The notes under the pieces: model-generated
Databases searched by the model: none
The model's input: only the letters and a program-made list of their open reading frames with translations
What the model was told of the DNA's origin: nothing
Position numbers and translations under genes: made by a program
Shown: positions 24,222 through 31,643 of the stretch, piece by piece
Position numbering within the stretch: position 1 is the stretch's first letter
Layout: the number at the start of each line of letters is the position of its first letter
Assembly (NCBI GenBank): GCA_002412425.1
Contig: DHVB01000015.1
Span: 1-34,505 of the forward strand
DNA from: Bacteroidales bacterium UBA5219
Lineage (GTDB): Bacteria > Bacteroidota > Bacteroidia > Bacteroidales > ML635J-15
Direction of reading: 5' to 3'
Length of the DNA stretch: 34,505 bases

Positions 24222-24229
24222 CAAATATA
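24222..24229 (-). promoter_or_regulatory. Putative -7 element directly before bamD
   Basis: Minus-strand TATATTTG ends 4 bp before the bamD ATG. A start point 7 nt further on would fall inside the ATG, so either transcription starts slightly earlier, the transcript is leaderless, or the match is chance. No TTTG box is at the expected distance. Confidence 0.35.
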
Positions 24230-24309
24230 TACCAAATTAATGAAATATTGTTTAAAAAAAGCGATTTCTGATTAAAAAAATTATTAAGATAACTTAAAAG
24301 TATAAATTA

Positions 24310-25005
24310 TTATTGTATTAATCCTTTATTATCTATCCACTTAATAGCTTCGCGTTTACTCAGAGGTTTTAATTTTGTATTATTTACAACAAAATCTATT
24401 ACCCATTTATAATCAACTTTTGAATAATCTCTTAAAGCCCAGCCTATGGCTTTTTGAATAAAAAATTCATTTGAGTCTGCATTTTCAAGAATATGTCTTG
24501 TTAGAATATCTAAATTGGTTTCTTTTTTATATCCATTTTGGTAAATAATAGATACTCTTTTTAGCCAAATATTGTTGGAGCGAGACCAAGAATCTGTCAT
24601 TGCTTCTTCAAGGTTTCTATATTTTAAGAAAAAAGGATTTACAAGTTTACTACTTATTAAATCAACACTATCCCACCACGATTTATTTAAAATTAAACTT
24701 TCAAAAAACACAATGTCTGTTGGCACCCATTTTTTTTTGTGTTTTATTAACAAATGTATGGCAAAATAATGATATTCCCTTTCTGGCAAGTTAAAAAGTT
24801 CTCTAACAATAGCTTTTGTTTCATCATAGTCGGGAATAGGAAAAGTGTTGAAAAATAAATTAAAAAGTTCATTTCGTTTAGAAGCCGGTATTCCAATAAA
24901 TGGAAATTTATACCTCATGTATTTAGACATTGGTTCAGCCTCTTCTTCGTTTCTGTACTTTTCAAAAAATTCTTGAATTTTTTTCACATAATCCGATAAT
25001 AACAT
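24310..25005 (-). CDS. AlkD-like DNA alkylation repair protein
   Basis: A 231-residue all-helical HEAT-repeat protein of the DNA alkylation repair family, whose best-known members remove N3- and N7-alkylated bases as glycosylases. Typical stretches are MSKYMRYKFPFIGIPASKRN, WWDSVDLISSKLV and FIQKAIGWALRDYSK, followed by a region ending in EAIKWIDNKGLIQ. The ATG at 25005 is chosen over one at 25059 because a good promoter lies between them. It is monocistronic, divergent from lpxK. Substrate range is not visible. Confidence 0.9.
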   Translation of the reverse strand: MLLSDYVKKIQEFFEKYRNEEEAEPMSKYMRYKFPFIGIPASKRNELFNLFFNTFPIPDYDETKAIVRELFNLPEREYHYFAIHLLIKHKKKWVPTDIVFFESLILNKSWWDSVDLISSKLVNPFFLKYRNLEEAMTDSWSRSNNIWLKRVSIIYQNGYKKETNLDILTRHILENADSNEFFIQKAIGWALRDYSKVDYKWVIDFVVNNTKLKPLSKREAIKWIDNKGLIQ

Positions 25006-25029
25006 ATTGATATAACTTTTTATGTTGTG

Positions 25030-25060
25030 CAAAGTTAAGAAAAAACAGGTTAATATCAAA
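25030..25060 (-). promoter_or_regulatory. Putative promoter of the AlkD-like gene
   Basis: Minus-strand TTTG (25060-25057), 19-bp spacer, then TAACTTTG (25037-25030): a full match to the Bacteroidota consensus. The leader would be about 18 nt to the ATG at 25005. Confidence 0.7.
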
Positions 25061-25153
25061 ACGCTTTTGTTAAATTAGCTAATAATTTTTAAATAAATTA
25101 TATCAACATTTTGTTTTTATACTTAAATGTTATATTTTTATCATTTTAAACTC

Positions 25154-26272
25154 ATGAGAGAATTTGTGAAAATATTGAAAATTTTATGTTTATTTCCTTT
25201 AATGTTGATTTATAGGAGTGTGGTAACATTTAGAAATTTTTTATATGATTCTAAAATATTAAAATCACATGAGTTTGATATGCCAATAATTTCTGTTGGA
25301 AATATTTCTGTTGGCGGTTCTGGAAAAACACCACACACAGAGTTTTTGATAGAAATGTTGCAAGACGAATATCAAGTAGCTGTTTTAAGTAGGGGTTATA
25401 AACGAAAAACTCGAGGTTTTAGATTAGTAGAAGCAGACGACTCATTTTTATTAAGTGGTGATGAGCCTTTACAAATAAAGCAAAAATTTCCAAATGCTAT
25501 TGTTGCTGTTTGTGAAAATAGGGTTAAGGGGATTTCGCAATTAATGTCAAAATTTCCTGACTTAAAATTAATAATTTTAGACGATGCTTTTCAACATAGA
25601 AGAGTAAAGCCTGGTTTGTCAATTTTGCTAAATAATTTTAATCACCCTATAAATAAAGACTTTTTGTTGCCTTTAGGTTATTTGAGAGAGCCACGAAGCT
25701 CTGCATATCGAGCACATATAGTAGTTTTTACAAAATGTCCTAATAAATTAAAACCAATTGAAAAGCGTATATTAATTAAAGAATCAGAGGTTTATCCTTA
25801 TCAATATTTGTTTTTTACTACATACAATTATTTAGATTTGAAACCTGTTTTTAACGAAGATAAAAAAACTATACCCATTTCTGATTTGAAAAAATATAAT
25901 GTGGTTTTATTTTCTGGACTTGCTAAGCACACAAGTTTATATAATTTTTTTAAAGAAAACTCAAAAAGTGTAAAACATATTAAGTTTCCCGACCATCATA
26001 ATTTTAAAAAACGAGATATAATAAAAATTGAGAAGGAATTTAAAAACACAAAAGAACCAAGCATAATTGTAACAACAGAAAAAGATGCGGTAAAACTTAA
26101 AGATAATAAATATTTTGCAGAAGAAACAAAAAAAATGTTATATTGCGCCTCAATAAAAGTGGAACAATTGGGAAGCGAAGAAGATATTAAACAATTTAAT
26201 AATCAAATTTTTAGTTATGTTAGAAATAATAAAAGATACTGTAAGTTATATAAAAACGCATATTCAGGTTGA
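25154..26272 (+). CDS. lpxK: Tetraacyldisaccharide 4'-kinase (lipid A synthesis)
   Basis: A 372-residue inner-membrane-associated kinase that phosphorylates the 4' position of the lipid A disaccharide. The N-terminus has one membrane helix (about 8-24) followed by RNFLYDSKILKS, typical of the family. The Walker A loop GNISVGGSGKTP is at 49-60, and VLSRGYKRKTRGF and LIILDDAFQHRRVKP follow. The ATG at 25154 fits family alignments best; an ATG at 25127 adds nine residues and cannot be excluded. The 3' end overlaps punA by 56 bp in another frame. Confidence 0.93.
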   Translation: MREFVKILKILCLFPLMLIYRSVVTFRNFLYDSKILKSHEFDMPIISVGNISVGGSGKTPHTEFLIEMLQDEYQVAVLSRGYKRKTRGFRLVEADDSFLLSGDEPLQIKQKFPNAIVAVCENRVKGISQLMSKFPDLKLIILDDAFQHRRVKPGLSILLNNFNHPINKDFLLPLGYLREPRSSAYRAHIVVFTKCPNKLKPIEKRILIKESEVYPYQYLFFTTYNYLDLKPVFNEDKKTIPISDLKKYNVVLFSGLAKHTSLYNFFKENSKSVKHIKFPDHHNFKKRDIIKIEKEFKNTKEPSIIVTTEKDAVKLKDNKYFAEETKKMLYCASIKVEQLGSEEDIKQFNNQIFSYVRNNKRYCKLYKNAYSG

Positions 26273-27026
26273 GCCTGAAATAGGAATAGTTTTAGGAACT
26301 GGCTTAGGCGGATTAGTAAAAGAAATAGATATTCATACGAGTTTGAGTTATGAAAAAATACCAAACTTTCCTATTTCTACCGTTGAAGGACATAGTGGAA
26401 AATTAATATTTGGAAAATTAGGTGGCAAAAATGTTGTTGCTATGCAAGGACGTTTCCATTATTACGAAGGATACGATATGAACCAAGTGGTTTTCCCTAT
26501 TAGAGTGATGAAATATTTGGGAATAAAAACTTTGTTTTTATCGAATGCTAGTGGTGGAGTAAATCCTGATTTTGAAATAGGAGATTTAATGATAATTACC
26601 GACCATATTTGTTTGGTGCCAAATCCACTAATTGGTAAAAATGAGCCAGAGTTTGGAACTAGATTTCCAGATATGAGCGAAGCTTATGACAAAAACTTAA
26701 TTGCAAAAGCAAAACAAGTAGCTCAAAATTTAGGGATAAAAGTAACTCAAGGAGTTTATACAGCAACTTCTGGTCCAACTTTTGAAACTCCATCAGAATA
26801 TAAATATTTTAGAATAATAGGGTCTGATACAGTTGGAATGTCAACAGCACCAGAAGTTATTACCGCTCGTCATTTAGGATTGCCATGTTTTGCAATGTCG
26901 ATAATTACAGATTTGGGTGTTCCCGGAAAAATTGTTGAAGTTACCCACGAAGAAGTGCAAAAAGTAGCAGCTACTGCAGAATCGAAGATGACACAAATAT
27001 TTAAACAAATGATAGCAGAAATTTAA
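26217..27026 (+). CDS. punA: Purine nucleoside phosphorylase, class I
   Basis: A 269-residue trimer-type enzyme that splits purine nucleosides (inosine and guanosine class) with phosphate. Motifs: GTGLGG at 27-32, VEGHSG at 56-61, GRFHYYEGY at 78-86, LSNASGGVN, GPTFETPSEY and DTVGMSTAPEV. Length is normal. The ATG at 26217 begins MLEIIKDTVSYIK, the usual N-terminus, so the 56-bp overlap with the end of lpxK appears real. Salvage of purine nucleosides would suit the extracellular nuclease locus elsewhere in the window, but a direct link is not shown. Confidence 0.95.
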   Translation: MLEIIKDTVSYIKTHIQVEPEIGIVLGTGLGGLVKEIDIHTSLSYEKIPNFPISTVEGHSGKLIFGKLGGKNVVAMQGRFHYYEGYDMNQVVFPIRVMKYLGIKTLFLSNASGGVNPDFEIGDLMIITDHICLVPNPLIGKNEPEFGTRFPDMSEAYDKNLIAKAKQVAQNLGIKVTQGVYTATSGPTFETPSEYKYFRIIGSDTVGMSTAPEVITARHLGLPCFAMSIITDLGVPGKIVEVTHEEVQKVAATAESKMTQIFKQMIAEI

Positions 27027-27077
27027 TTGAAAAATTATATTCAATCATTTTTTTCTGACTTCTAAAAAACTTTGTTT

Positions 27078-27085
27078 TATATTTG
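27078..27085 (+). promoter_or_regulatory. Putative -7 element directly before tamL
   Basis: TATATTTG ends 6 bp before the tamL ATG, so a start point 7 nt downstream would coincide with the ATG and give a leaderless mRNA. Only a weak TCTG stands where TTTG is expected. Confidence 0.4.
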
Positions 27086-27091
27086 CATAAA

Positions 27092-29521
27092 ATGGAAAAT
27101 GATATTTTACATATAAATTCAAAGTTTTATTGGGCTTCTCTGATATTGATAATTCTTGTTTTATCATTTTCCTGCTCGTCAACAAAATACGTAGCTGAAG
27201 GAGATTATTTGCTAGCTAGTACAAAAATTAACATCGAGGGGTCTTCAGATATTGATAAAGAAGATTTAGAAAGTTCGTTACGACAAAAACCAAACAAAAA
27301 GGTTTTTGGTCTCAGATTTTATTTAATGGTTTATAATAGTATAAATCAAGATAAAGAAAAACTTAGAGAAGAAAAACGTAAAGTAAAAGATGCTGAAAGA
27401 AATGCAAAAAGAAAAGCAAAGGGCAAAAAACCAAAAGATAGATTTTATATCACTCGTTGGCTTTCTAATCTTGGTGAAGAACCTGTAATTTATGATGAAT
27501 TTGCTTCAGAAAAATCTATTTCAAATATGTATTCTTATTTGAAAGCACAATCTTATTATGATGCAGAAATAGAATTTTTAAAGAGTATTAAAAATAAAAA
27601 AATTTCTACAACATACAACATAAAAACCGGAGACGCTTGGGTAATAAAAAATATTGAATATGATATTTTAGACCCACTTGTAAAGGAGCTTGTAACTTTA
27701 GATAGCGAAAATTCTTTGGTTGGAGTTGGCAAAAATTTTAATACAGACGTTCTTCAATCAGAGCGTGAAAGAATAGTAAGAATGATGAAATCAAATGGAT
27801 ATTATTATTTTACAATAAATAATGTTCATTTTTTTGCAGATACAACTAAAAACAAACATGAAGTAGATTTAAAAATTACTTTGAGAAAATCATTTGCAGA
27901 AGACGATATATATAATTCAGAGGGTTTTACTTATCAAACTATAAGAAACATAAATATTTATACTGATTATGACCCAAAACAAGCAGCAAATAATGCAGAA
28001 GAATATATGGCTTCTTTTAAAAGCCAAACTATAGACGGAATAAACTTATTTTATAAAAATAAGTTGCAATTAAAACCATCAGTAATTTTTCAGTCTTGTT
28101 TTTTAAATCTTGGAGATAGATACAATATTGTAAATGTTGAAAAAACACATAGCCATCTCGCAAATTTAAAGCAATTTAAAATAATAAACATAAAATTAAA
28201 TGCTTCTGAAGATGTGTTTTTAGATAGCCAAAAAGAAAGGTTTTTAGATGTAAATATATATTTAACTCCATTAAAACGACAAAATTACTCTTTAGAGCTT
28301 GAAGGCAATAATACTTCAGGAAATATTGGTATGGGAGGAGCAATAACTTATAATAATAAAAATATTGCAAAAAGGGCTCAGATGTTTTCTGCTAAAGCTA
28401 TGCTTTCTTTTCAAACTTTAAAGGCTGAAGAAAATACAGAAAGACTAAAATTTTTCAACACTTTAGAATATGGTTTCGACTTAGGAGTACATATTCCTAG
28501 ACTATTAGTGCCTTTTTGGGATAATTATGAGTTTTCAAAAAACCATATTCCTAAAACACATGTAACAATGTCTTTAAACTATCAGCAACGTCCTGATTAT
28601 ACACGTTACATTGCAAAATCTGCTTTTGGTTATGTGTGGAAAGGTGGCAAAAATAATTATATAACTCATATGGTAAATCCAATAGAATTATATTCTGTTA
28701 AAATTTTAGACTTCAATCCCGAGTTTCAAAAACAAATAGAAAATTTATATATAAAATATTCATATCAAGACCAACTGCTTTCTGTTATTAGCTATAATTT
28801 TATTTTTAATAATCAAAGTTTAACCAAGTCTCGCGATTTTTCATACCTTTGGTTAAATCTTGAAACAAGTGGTAACTTGCCTTACTTGGCCTACAAAGGA
28901 TTAAACATAGAACCAGTTGATGGCTCATACAAGTTTTTAGGATTAGAATTTGCTCAATATGCCAAAATAGATTTAGACTATAGATACTATCAAGTTTTTG
29001 ATGAAAAACATAGTTTAGTTTACAGAGGCTTTGTTGGGGTAGGTTTTCCTTATGGAAATTCTACTTCAGGACTGCCATTTATAAAAAAATATTTTGTTGG
29101 CGGAGCAAACGATTTGCGTGCTTGGCGTGTAAGGTCTATAGGACCTGGAACTTATTCAAATCCAAATAGAAATTACGACCAAATTGGAGATATGAAATTT
29201 GTTTTTAATCTCGAATATCGCTTCCCAATTATTTCACTTGTTAACGGAGCTGTGTTTTTAGATGCAGGAAATATTTGGGCGGTTGATAAAAATGATAACC
29301 GTGCAGGTGCTTTATTTAACTTGTACAGGTTTTATAATGAAATTGCTATAGGAACAGGTTTAGGAGCACGTCTTGACCTTTCGTTTTTTGTTATTAGATT
29401 TGATTTTGGAATTCCTATTCACGACCCAAGTTTAGCACAGGGCGACAGATGGCTTTCGGCATTTAAAGATTTTAAATTAAGAAATTTCACAATGAATTTT
29501 GGTATAGGTTATCCTTTCTAG
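27092..29521 (+). CDS. tamL: TamL: BamA/TamA-family outer-membrane lipoprotein
   Basis: An 809-residue Omp85 protein. The ATG at 27092 is used; a TTG three codons upstream falls inside the -7 element. A lipoprotein signal ends in SFSC (Cys about 28), then SSTKYVAEGDYLL, the hallmark opening of the lipid-anchored TamA form (TamL) of Bacteroidota. POTRA domains fill about 40-400, including the basic insert REEKRKVKDAERNAKRKAKG. The barrel follows, with the Omp85 C-terminal strands (FVGGANDLRAWRVRSIGPG, FVFNLEYRFPI, FRFDFGIP) and a final MNFGIGYPF. It is thought to work with TamB in outer-membrane assembly, but no tamB lies in this window. Confidence 0.92.
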   Translation: MENDILHINSKFYWASLILIILVLSFSCSSTKYVAEGDYLLASTKINIEGSSDIDKEDLESSLRQKPNKKVFGLRFYLMVYNSINQDKEKLREEKRKVKDAERNAKRKAKGKKPKDRFYITRWLSNLGEEPVIYDEFASEKSISNMYSYLKAQSYYDAEIEFLKSIKNKKISTTYNIKTGDAWVIKNIEYDILDPLVKELVTLDSENSLVGVGKNFNTDVLQSERERIVRMMKSNGYYYFTINNVHFFADTTKNKHEVDLKITLRKSFAEDDIYNSEGFTYQTIRNINIYTDYDPKQAANNAEEYMASFKSQTIDGINLFYKNKLQLKPSVIFQSCFLNLGDRYNIVNVEKTHSHLANLKQFKIINIKLNASEDVFLDSQKERFLDVNIYLTPLKRQNYSLELEGNNTSGNIGMGGAITYNNKNIAKRAQMFSAKAMLSFQTLKAEENTERLKFFNTLEYGFDLGVHIPRLLVPFWDNYEFSKNHIPKTHVTMSLNYQQRPDYTRYIAKSAFGYVWKGGKNNYITHMVNPIELYSVKILDFNPEFQKQIENLYIKYSYQDQLLSVISYNFIFNNQSLTKSRDFSYLWLNLETSGNLPYLAYKGLNIEPVDGSYKFLGLEFAQYAKIDLDYRYYQVFDEKHSLVYRGFVGVGFPYGNSTSGLPFIKKYFVGGANDLRAWRVRSIGPGTYSNPNRNYDQIGDMKFVFNLEYRFPIISLVNGAVFLDAGNIWAVDKNDNRAGALFNLYRFYNEIAIGTGLGARLDLSFFVIRFDFGIPIHDPSLAQGDRWLSAFKDFKLRNFTMNFGIGYPF

Positions 29522-29529
29522 ATATTGAT

Positions 29530-30060
29530 ATGATTAAAAAAACATTTTTTATTTTAGTTTTAGTTTGCTCGCAATTTTGTTTGTTTTCTCAAAACCACGT
29601 GTTTTTAGGAATAAATCCTTCTGTAAATTTTAATAGAGACTATCCTTCTGGAGCTTTTGATATGAATGTTCTTCCATTAACAATTGAAATTCCAATAATA
29701 AACAATGTTGACATAAGACTTATTTCCAAATTAAATTATGGTTTTAGAACTACTGGTGGAGCTTTAGTTGGTGTGGGCGGGGAAGTGGGTTTACCAGTTT
29801 ATATTCACAGAGGCGAATTTGAAAATAATATTCCCACAGGATTTTATATTTCCCCAGGATTCTTGTATTTGAAAAATGTTTTTTATAAACATAGCCATAA
29901 AGCAATATTTATCGAGCCAGGCTATAATTTTGCATTTAAAAATAAATTTGGTTTATGCCTTGGTTTGCAATATGGTCGCAAATTCCTTAATTATACCGAT
30001 GGAAGTAAATTACAAGCTAATCATTTTGGGCTAAAGATAATTTTGGGGTTTTGGTTGTAA
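29530..30060 (+). CDS. Small outer-membrane beta-barrel protein, function unknown
   Basis: A 176-residue protein with a signal peptide (MIKKTFFILVLVCSQFCLFS). Alternating hydrophobic strands and Gly-rich turns (ALVGVGGEVGLPVYIHRGEF, GFYISPGFLYL, LCLGLQYGRKFLNY) and an aromatic end GFWL indicate an 8-stranded-type barrel. It begins 8 bp after the tamL stop and is likely cotranscribed. I do not recognise a named family. Confidence 0.75.
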   Translation: MIKKTFFILVLVCSQFCLFSQNHVFLGINPSVNFNRDYPSGAFDMNVLPLTIEIPIINNVDIRLISKLNYGFRTTGGALVGVGGEVGLPVYIHRGEFENNIPTGFYISPGFLYLKNVFYKHSHKAIFIEPGYNFAFKNKFGLCLGLQYGRKFLNYTDGSKLQANHFGLKIILGFWL

Positions 30061-30099
30061 ATGAGATCTTTCAATAAATTTTTTCTTATTTTGTTTTTA

Positions 30100-30131
30100 T
30101 TTGTTTATTTATTCGAAAAGTTTTAATTTTG
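30100..30131 (+). promoter_or_regulatory. Promoter of the Rpn-like nuclease gene
   Basis: TTTG (30100-30103), 20-bp spacer, TAATTTTG (30124-30131): a full Bacteroidota promoter match. The ATG is at 30161, giving a leader of about 23 nt. Confidence 0.7.
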
Positions 30132-30160
30132 TAATAATAGAAAATTAATAAATAAAATTT

Positions 30161-31051
30161 ATGTTCATAGCTAATCCTATATACGATACAGTTTTTAAAT
30201 ATATGATGAGTGATACTAAAGTTGCAAAGATTTTTTTATCAGCTATCATAGAGGAAAAGATTGTTGAATTAGATTTTGCTTCAACAGAGCGTTCTTTAAA
30301 ACCTGGTGCTAAACGAAGTGATATAAACAGAGAATTAGAAGAATTGGTCGTTTGTCGTTTTGATTTCGTTGCAAAGATAAAAACTGGCAGTGGAGAATAT
30401 AAAACTGTAACTATAGAATTGCAAAAAGCTAAATTTGCAACTGATATAATGCGTTTTAGAAGATATTTAGGAGTTCTGTATCAAGATGCAGACAATACTT
30501 CTGACAAACAGCGACTAAAAGCAAGGCAAATTTACTGTATTTATTTATTAAATTATGATATAGGTTTGTCAAACAGTCCTGTGATAAAAGTTGACCATAT
30601 TGTTAGTGACCAAGCAACAGGCGAAGAGTTAAGTAATAAAAATGAATTTATTCAAAGTTTAAATCACAAATCGTGGATTGTTCAGATTAGGCAATTAAAG
30701 GAAAATCGAAGAAATGATTTAGAGAACTTGTTGAGCATATTCGACCAAGACAATATTACAAAAGACAACCATATTTTGAATGTAAATTCTGAAAATTTTT
30801 CAAAAGAGCATAAACATATTGTTCGCAAATTGCAAGAAGCCTATGCTTCAAGTCAAGTACGAGATGAAATGATAATGGAAGACGACTACTTTAAAGAATT
30901 AGAAGTAAAAGATGATATAATTGAAGAACAAAAGAAAAAATTAGTTAAAAATGCCAAGACAATAGCTGAAAAAGACAAGACAATAGCTGAAAAGGATAAA
31001 GAAATAGCTGAAATAAAGAGACTTTTAGAATTAAAAAATAAAGAAAAATAA
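30161..31051 (+). CDS. Rpn-family PD-(D/E)XK nuclease ('transposase' family) with heptad-repeat tail
   Basis: A 296-residue protein of the PDDEXK_2 / Rpn group. The start NPIYDTVFKYMMSD is diagnostic. The nuclease core has Asp68 in CRFDFVAKI and Glu86-x-Gln-Lys89 in VTIELQKAKF, matching the PD-(D/E)XK pattern. MRFRRYLGVLYQDA is also conserved. The C-terminal part is helical and ends in three 7-residue units (KTIAEKD twice, then KEIAEIK), coded by 21-bp repeats at 30956-31018. Databases label it transposase, but no terminal inverted repeats or partner were seen. Relatives promote recombination or act in phage defence. Stands alone behind its own promoter. Confidence 0.87.
   Translation: MFIANPIYDTVFKYMMSDTKVAKIFLSAIIEEKIVELDFASTERSLKPGAKRSDINRELEELVVCRFDFVAKIKTGSGEYKTVTIELQKAKFATDIMRFRRYLGVLYQDADNTSDKQRLKARQIYCIYLLNYDIGLSNSPVIKVDHIVSDQATGEELSNKNEFIQSLNHKSWIVQIRQLKENRRNDLENLLSIFDQDNITKDNHILNVNSENFSKEHKHIVRKLQEAYASSQVRDEMIMEDDYFKELEVKDDIIEEQKKKLVKNAKTIAEKDKTIAEKDKEIAEIKRLLELKNKEK
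30956..31018 (+). repeat. In-gene 21-bp tandem repeat (three units)
   Basis: Units at 30956-30976, 30977-30997 and 30998-31018 encode a heptad each in the C-terminal coiled coil. The third is diverged. The unit length is a multiple of three, so copy-number change would keep the frame. Confidence 0.85.
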
Positions 31052-31082
31052 AATTCATATCAATCAACAAACAATATTGTCT

Positions 31083-31114
31083 TTTGTTTAAATTGAATTA
31101 AATATATATTTTTG
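31083..31114 (+). promoter_or_regulatory. Promoter of the metal-locus operon
   Basis: TTTG (31083-31086), 20-bp spacer, TATTTTTG (31107-31114): the same layout as the promoter before the Rpn-like gene. The ATG at 31122 would follow the start point by about one base, so the message may be leaderless. Confidence 0.6.
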
Positions 31115-31121
31115 CAGTGAA

Positions 31122-31586
31122 ATGAACTTGTTGAAGAACATATTTATTCTATTTACAACACTAATTTTGTTTGTTTCTTCAAACGGATTTTTTGTTGAAC
31201 AATATTTATGTAATGCTTGCAATGAGGAACATAGTGAAATTACATTTTTTGAATTTGGAGAATATTCACACAACCATAAACATTGTACTGCTTGCGACCA
31301 TTCACATTCAAATAGCTTGTGTTCTCAATCTGATGAAGACCACTTGGAGCATGCAAAAGTTTCTTTCTATTCTTTTGATAAATTATTTTTTGAATATGAA
31401 CTTGTGAAAATTCCACAAATTAAATTTCTTGATAATTTTAATTTACAAGTATTTCCAATAGATATAAATAAGGAATTATTTTCATTTAATAGTTTTGTTG
31501 AAACATTATTAAAAATCCCCTCTTTATTCACATATCAGTCTGTAGGACAAGATGTTTGCACCTTGATTTCTGTTTTTAGATTATGA
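31122..31586 (+). CDS. Secreted Cys/His-rich protein, putative metal binder
   Basis: A 154-residue protein with an N-terminal hydrophobic segment (about 4-22), likely a signal peptide or anchor. A metal-ligand-rich part follows: YLCNAC (Cys30, Cys33), HNHKHCTACDHSH (50-62, with Cys55 and Cys58), Cys67, His74 and His77. The C-terminal half has none of these and ends in FRL. It resembles in outline the small Cys/His proteins (HYC_CC_PP type) often found beside metal-linked TonB receptors, but is too different to assign. It lies 57 bp upstream of the receptor and opens the operon. Confidence 0.7.
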   Translation: MNLLKNIFILFTTLILFVSSNGFFVEQYLCNACNEEHSEITFFEFGEYSHNHKHCTACDHSHSNSLCSQSDEDHLEHAKVSFYSFDKLFFEYELVKIPQIKFLDNFNLQVFPIDINKELFSFNSFVETLLKIPSLFTYQSVGQDVCTLISVFRL

Positions 31587-31643
31587 TTTTTACGATTTTA
31601 TTAGTTTAAAATTAGTATTAATCAAATAAAAACAGAATGAAAT

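Noticed and set aside
30161..31051. Mobile element based on the 'transposase' label of the Rpn family
   Set aside because: No terminal inverted repeats, target duplication or accessory genes surround it; the family label is historical.
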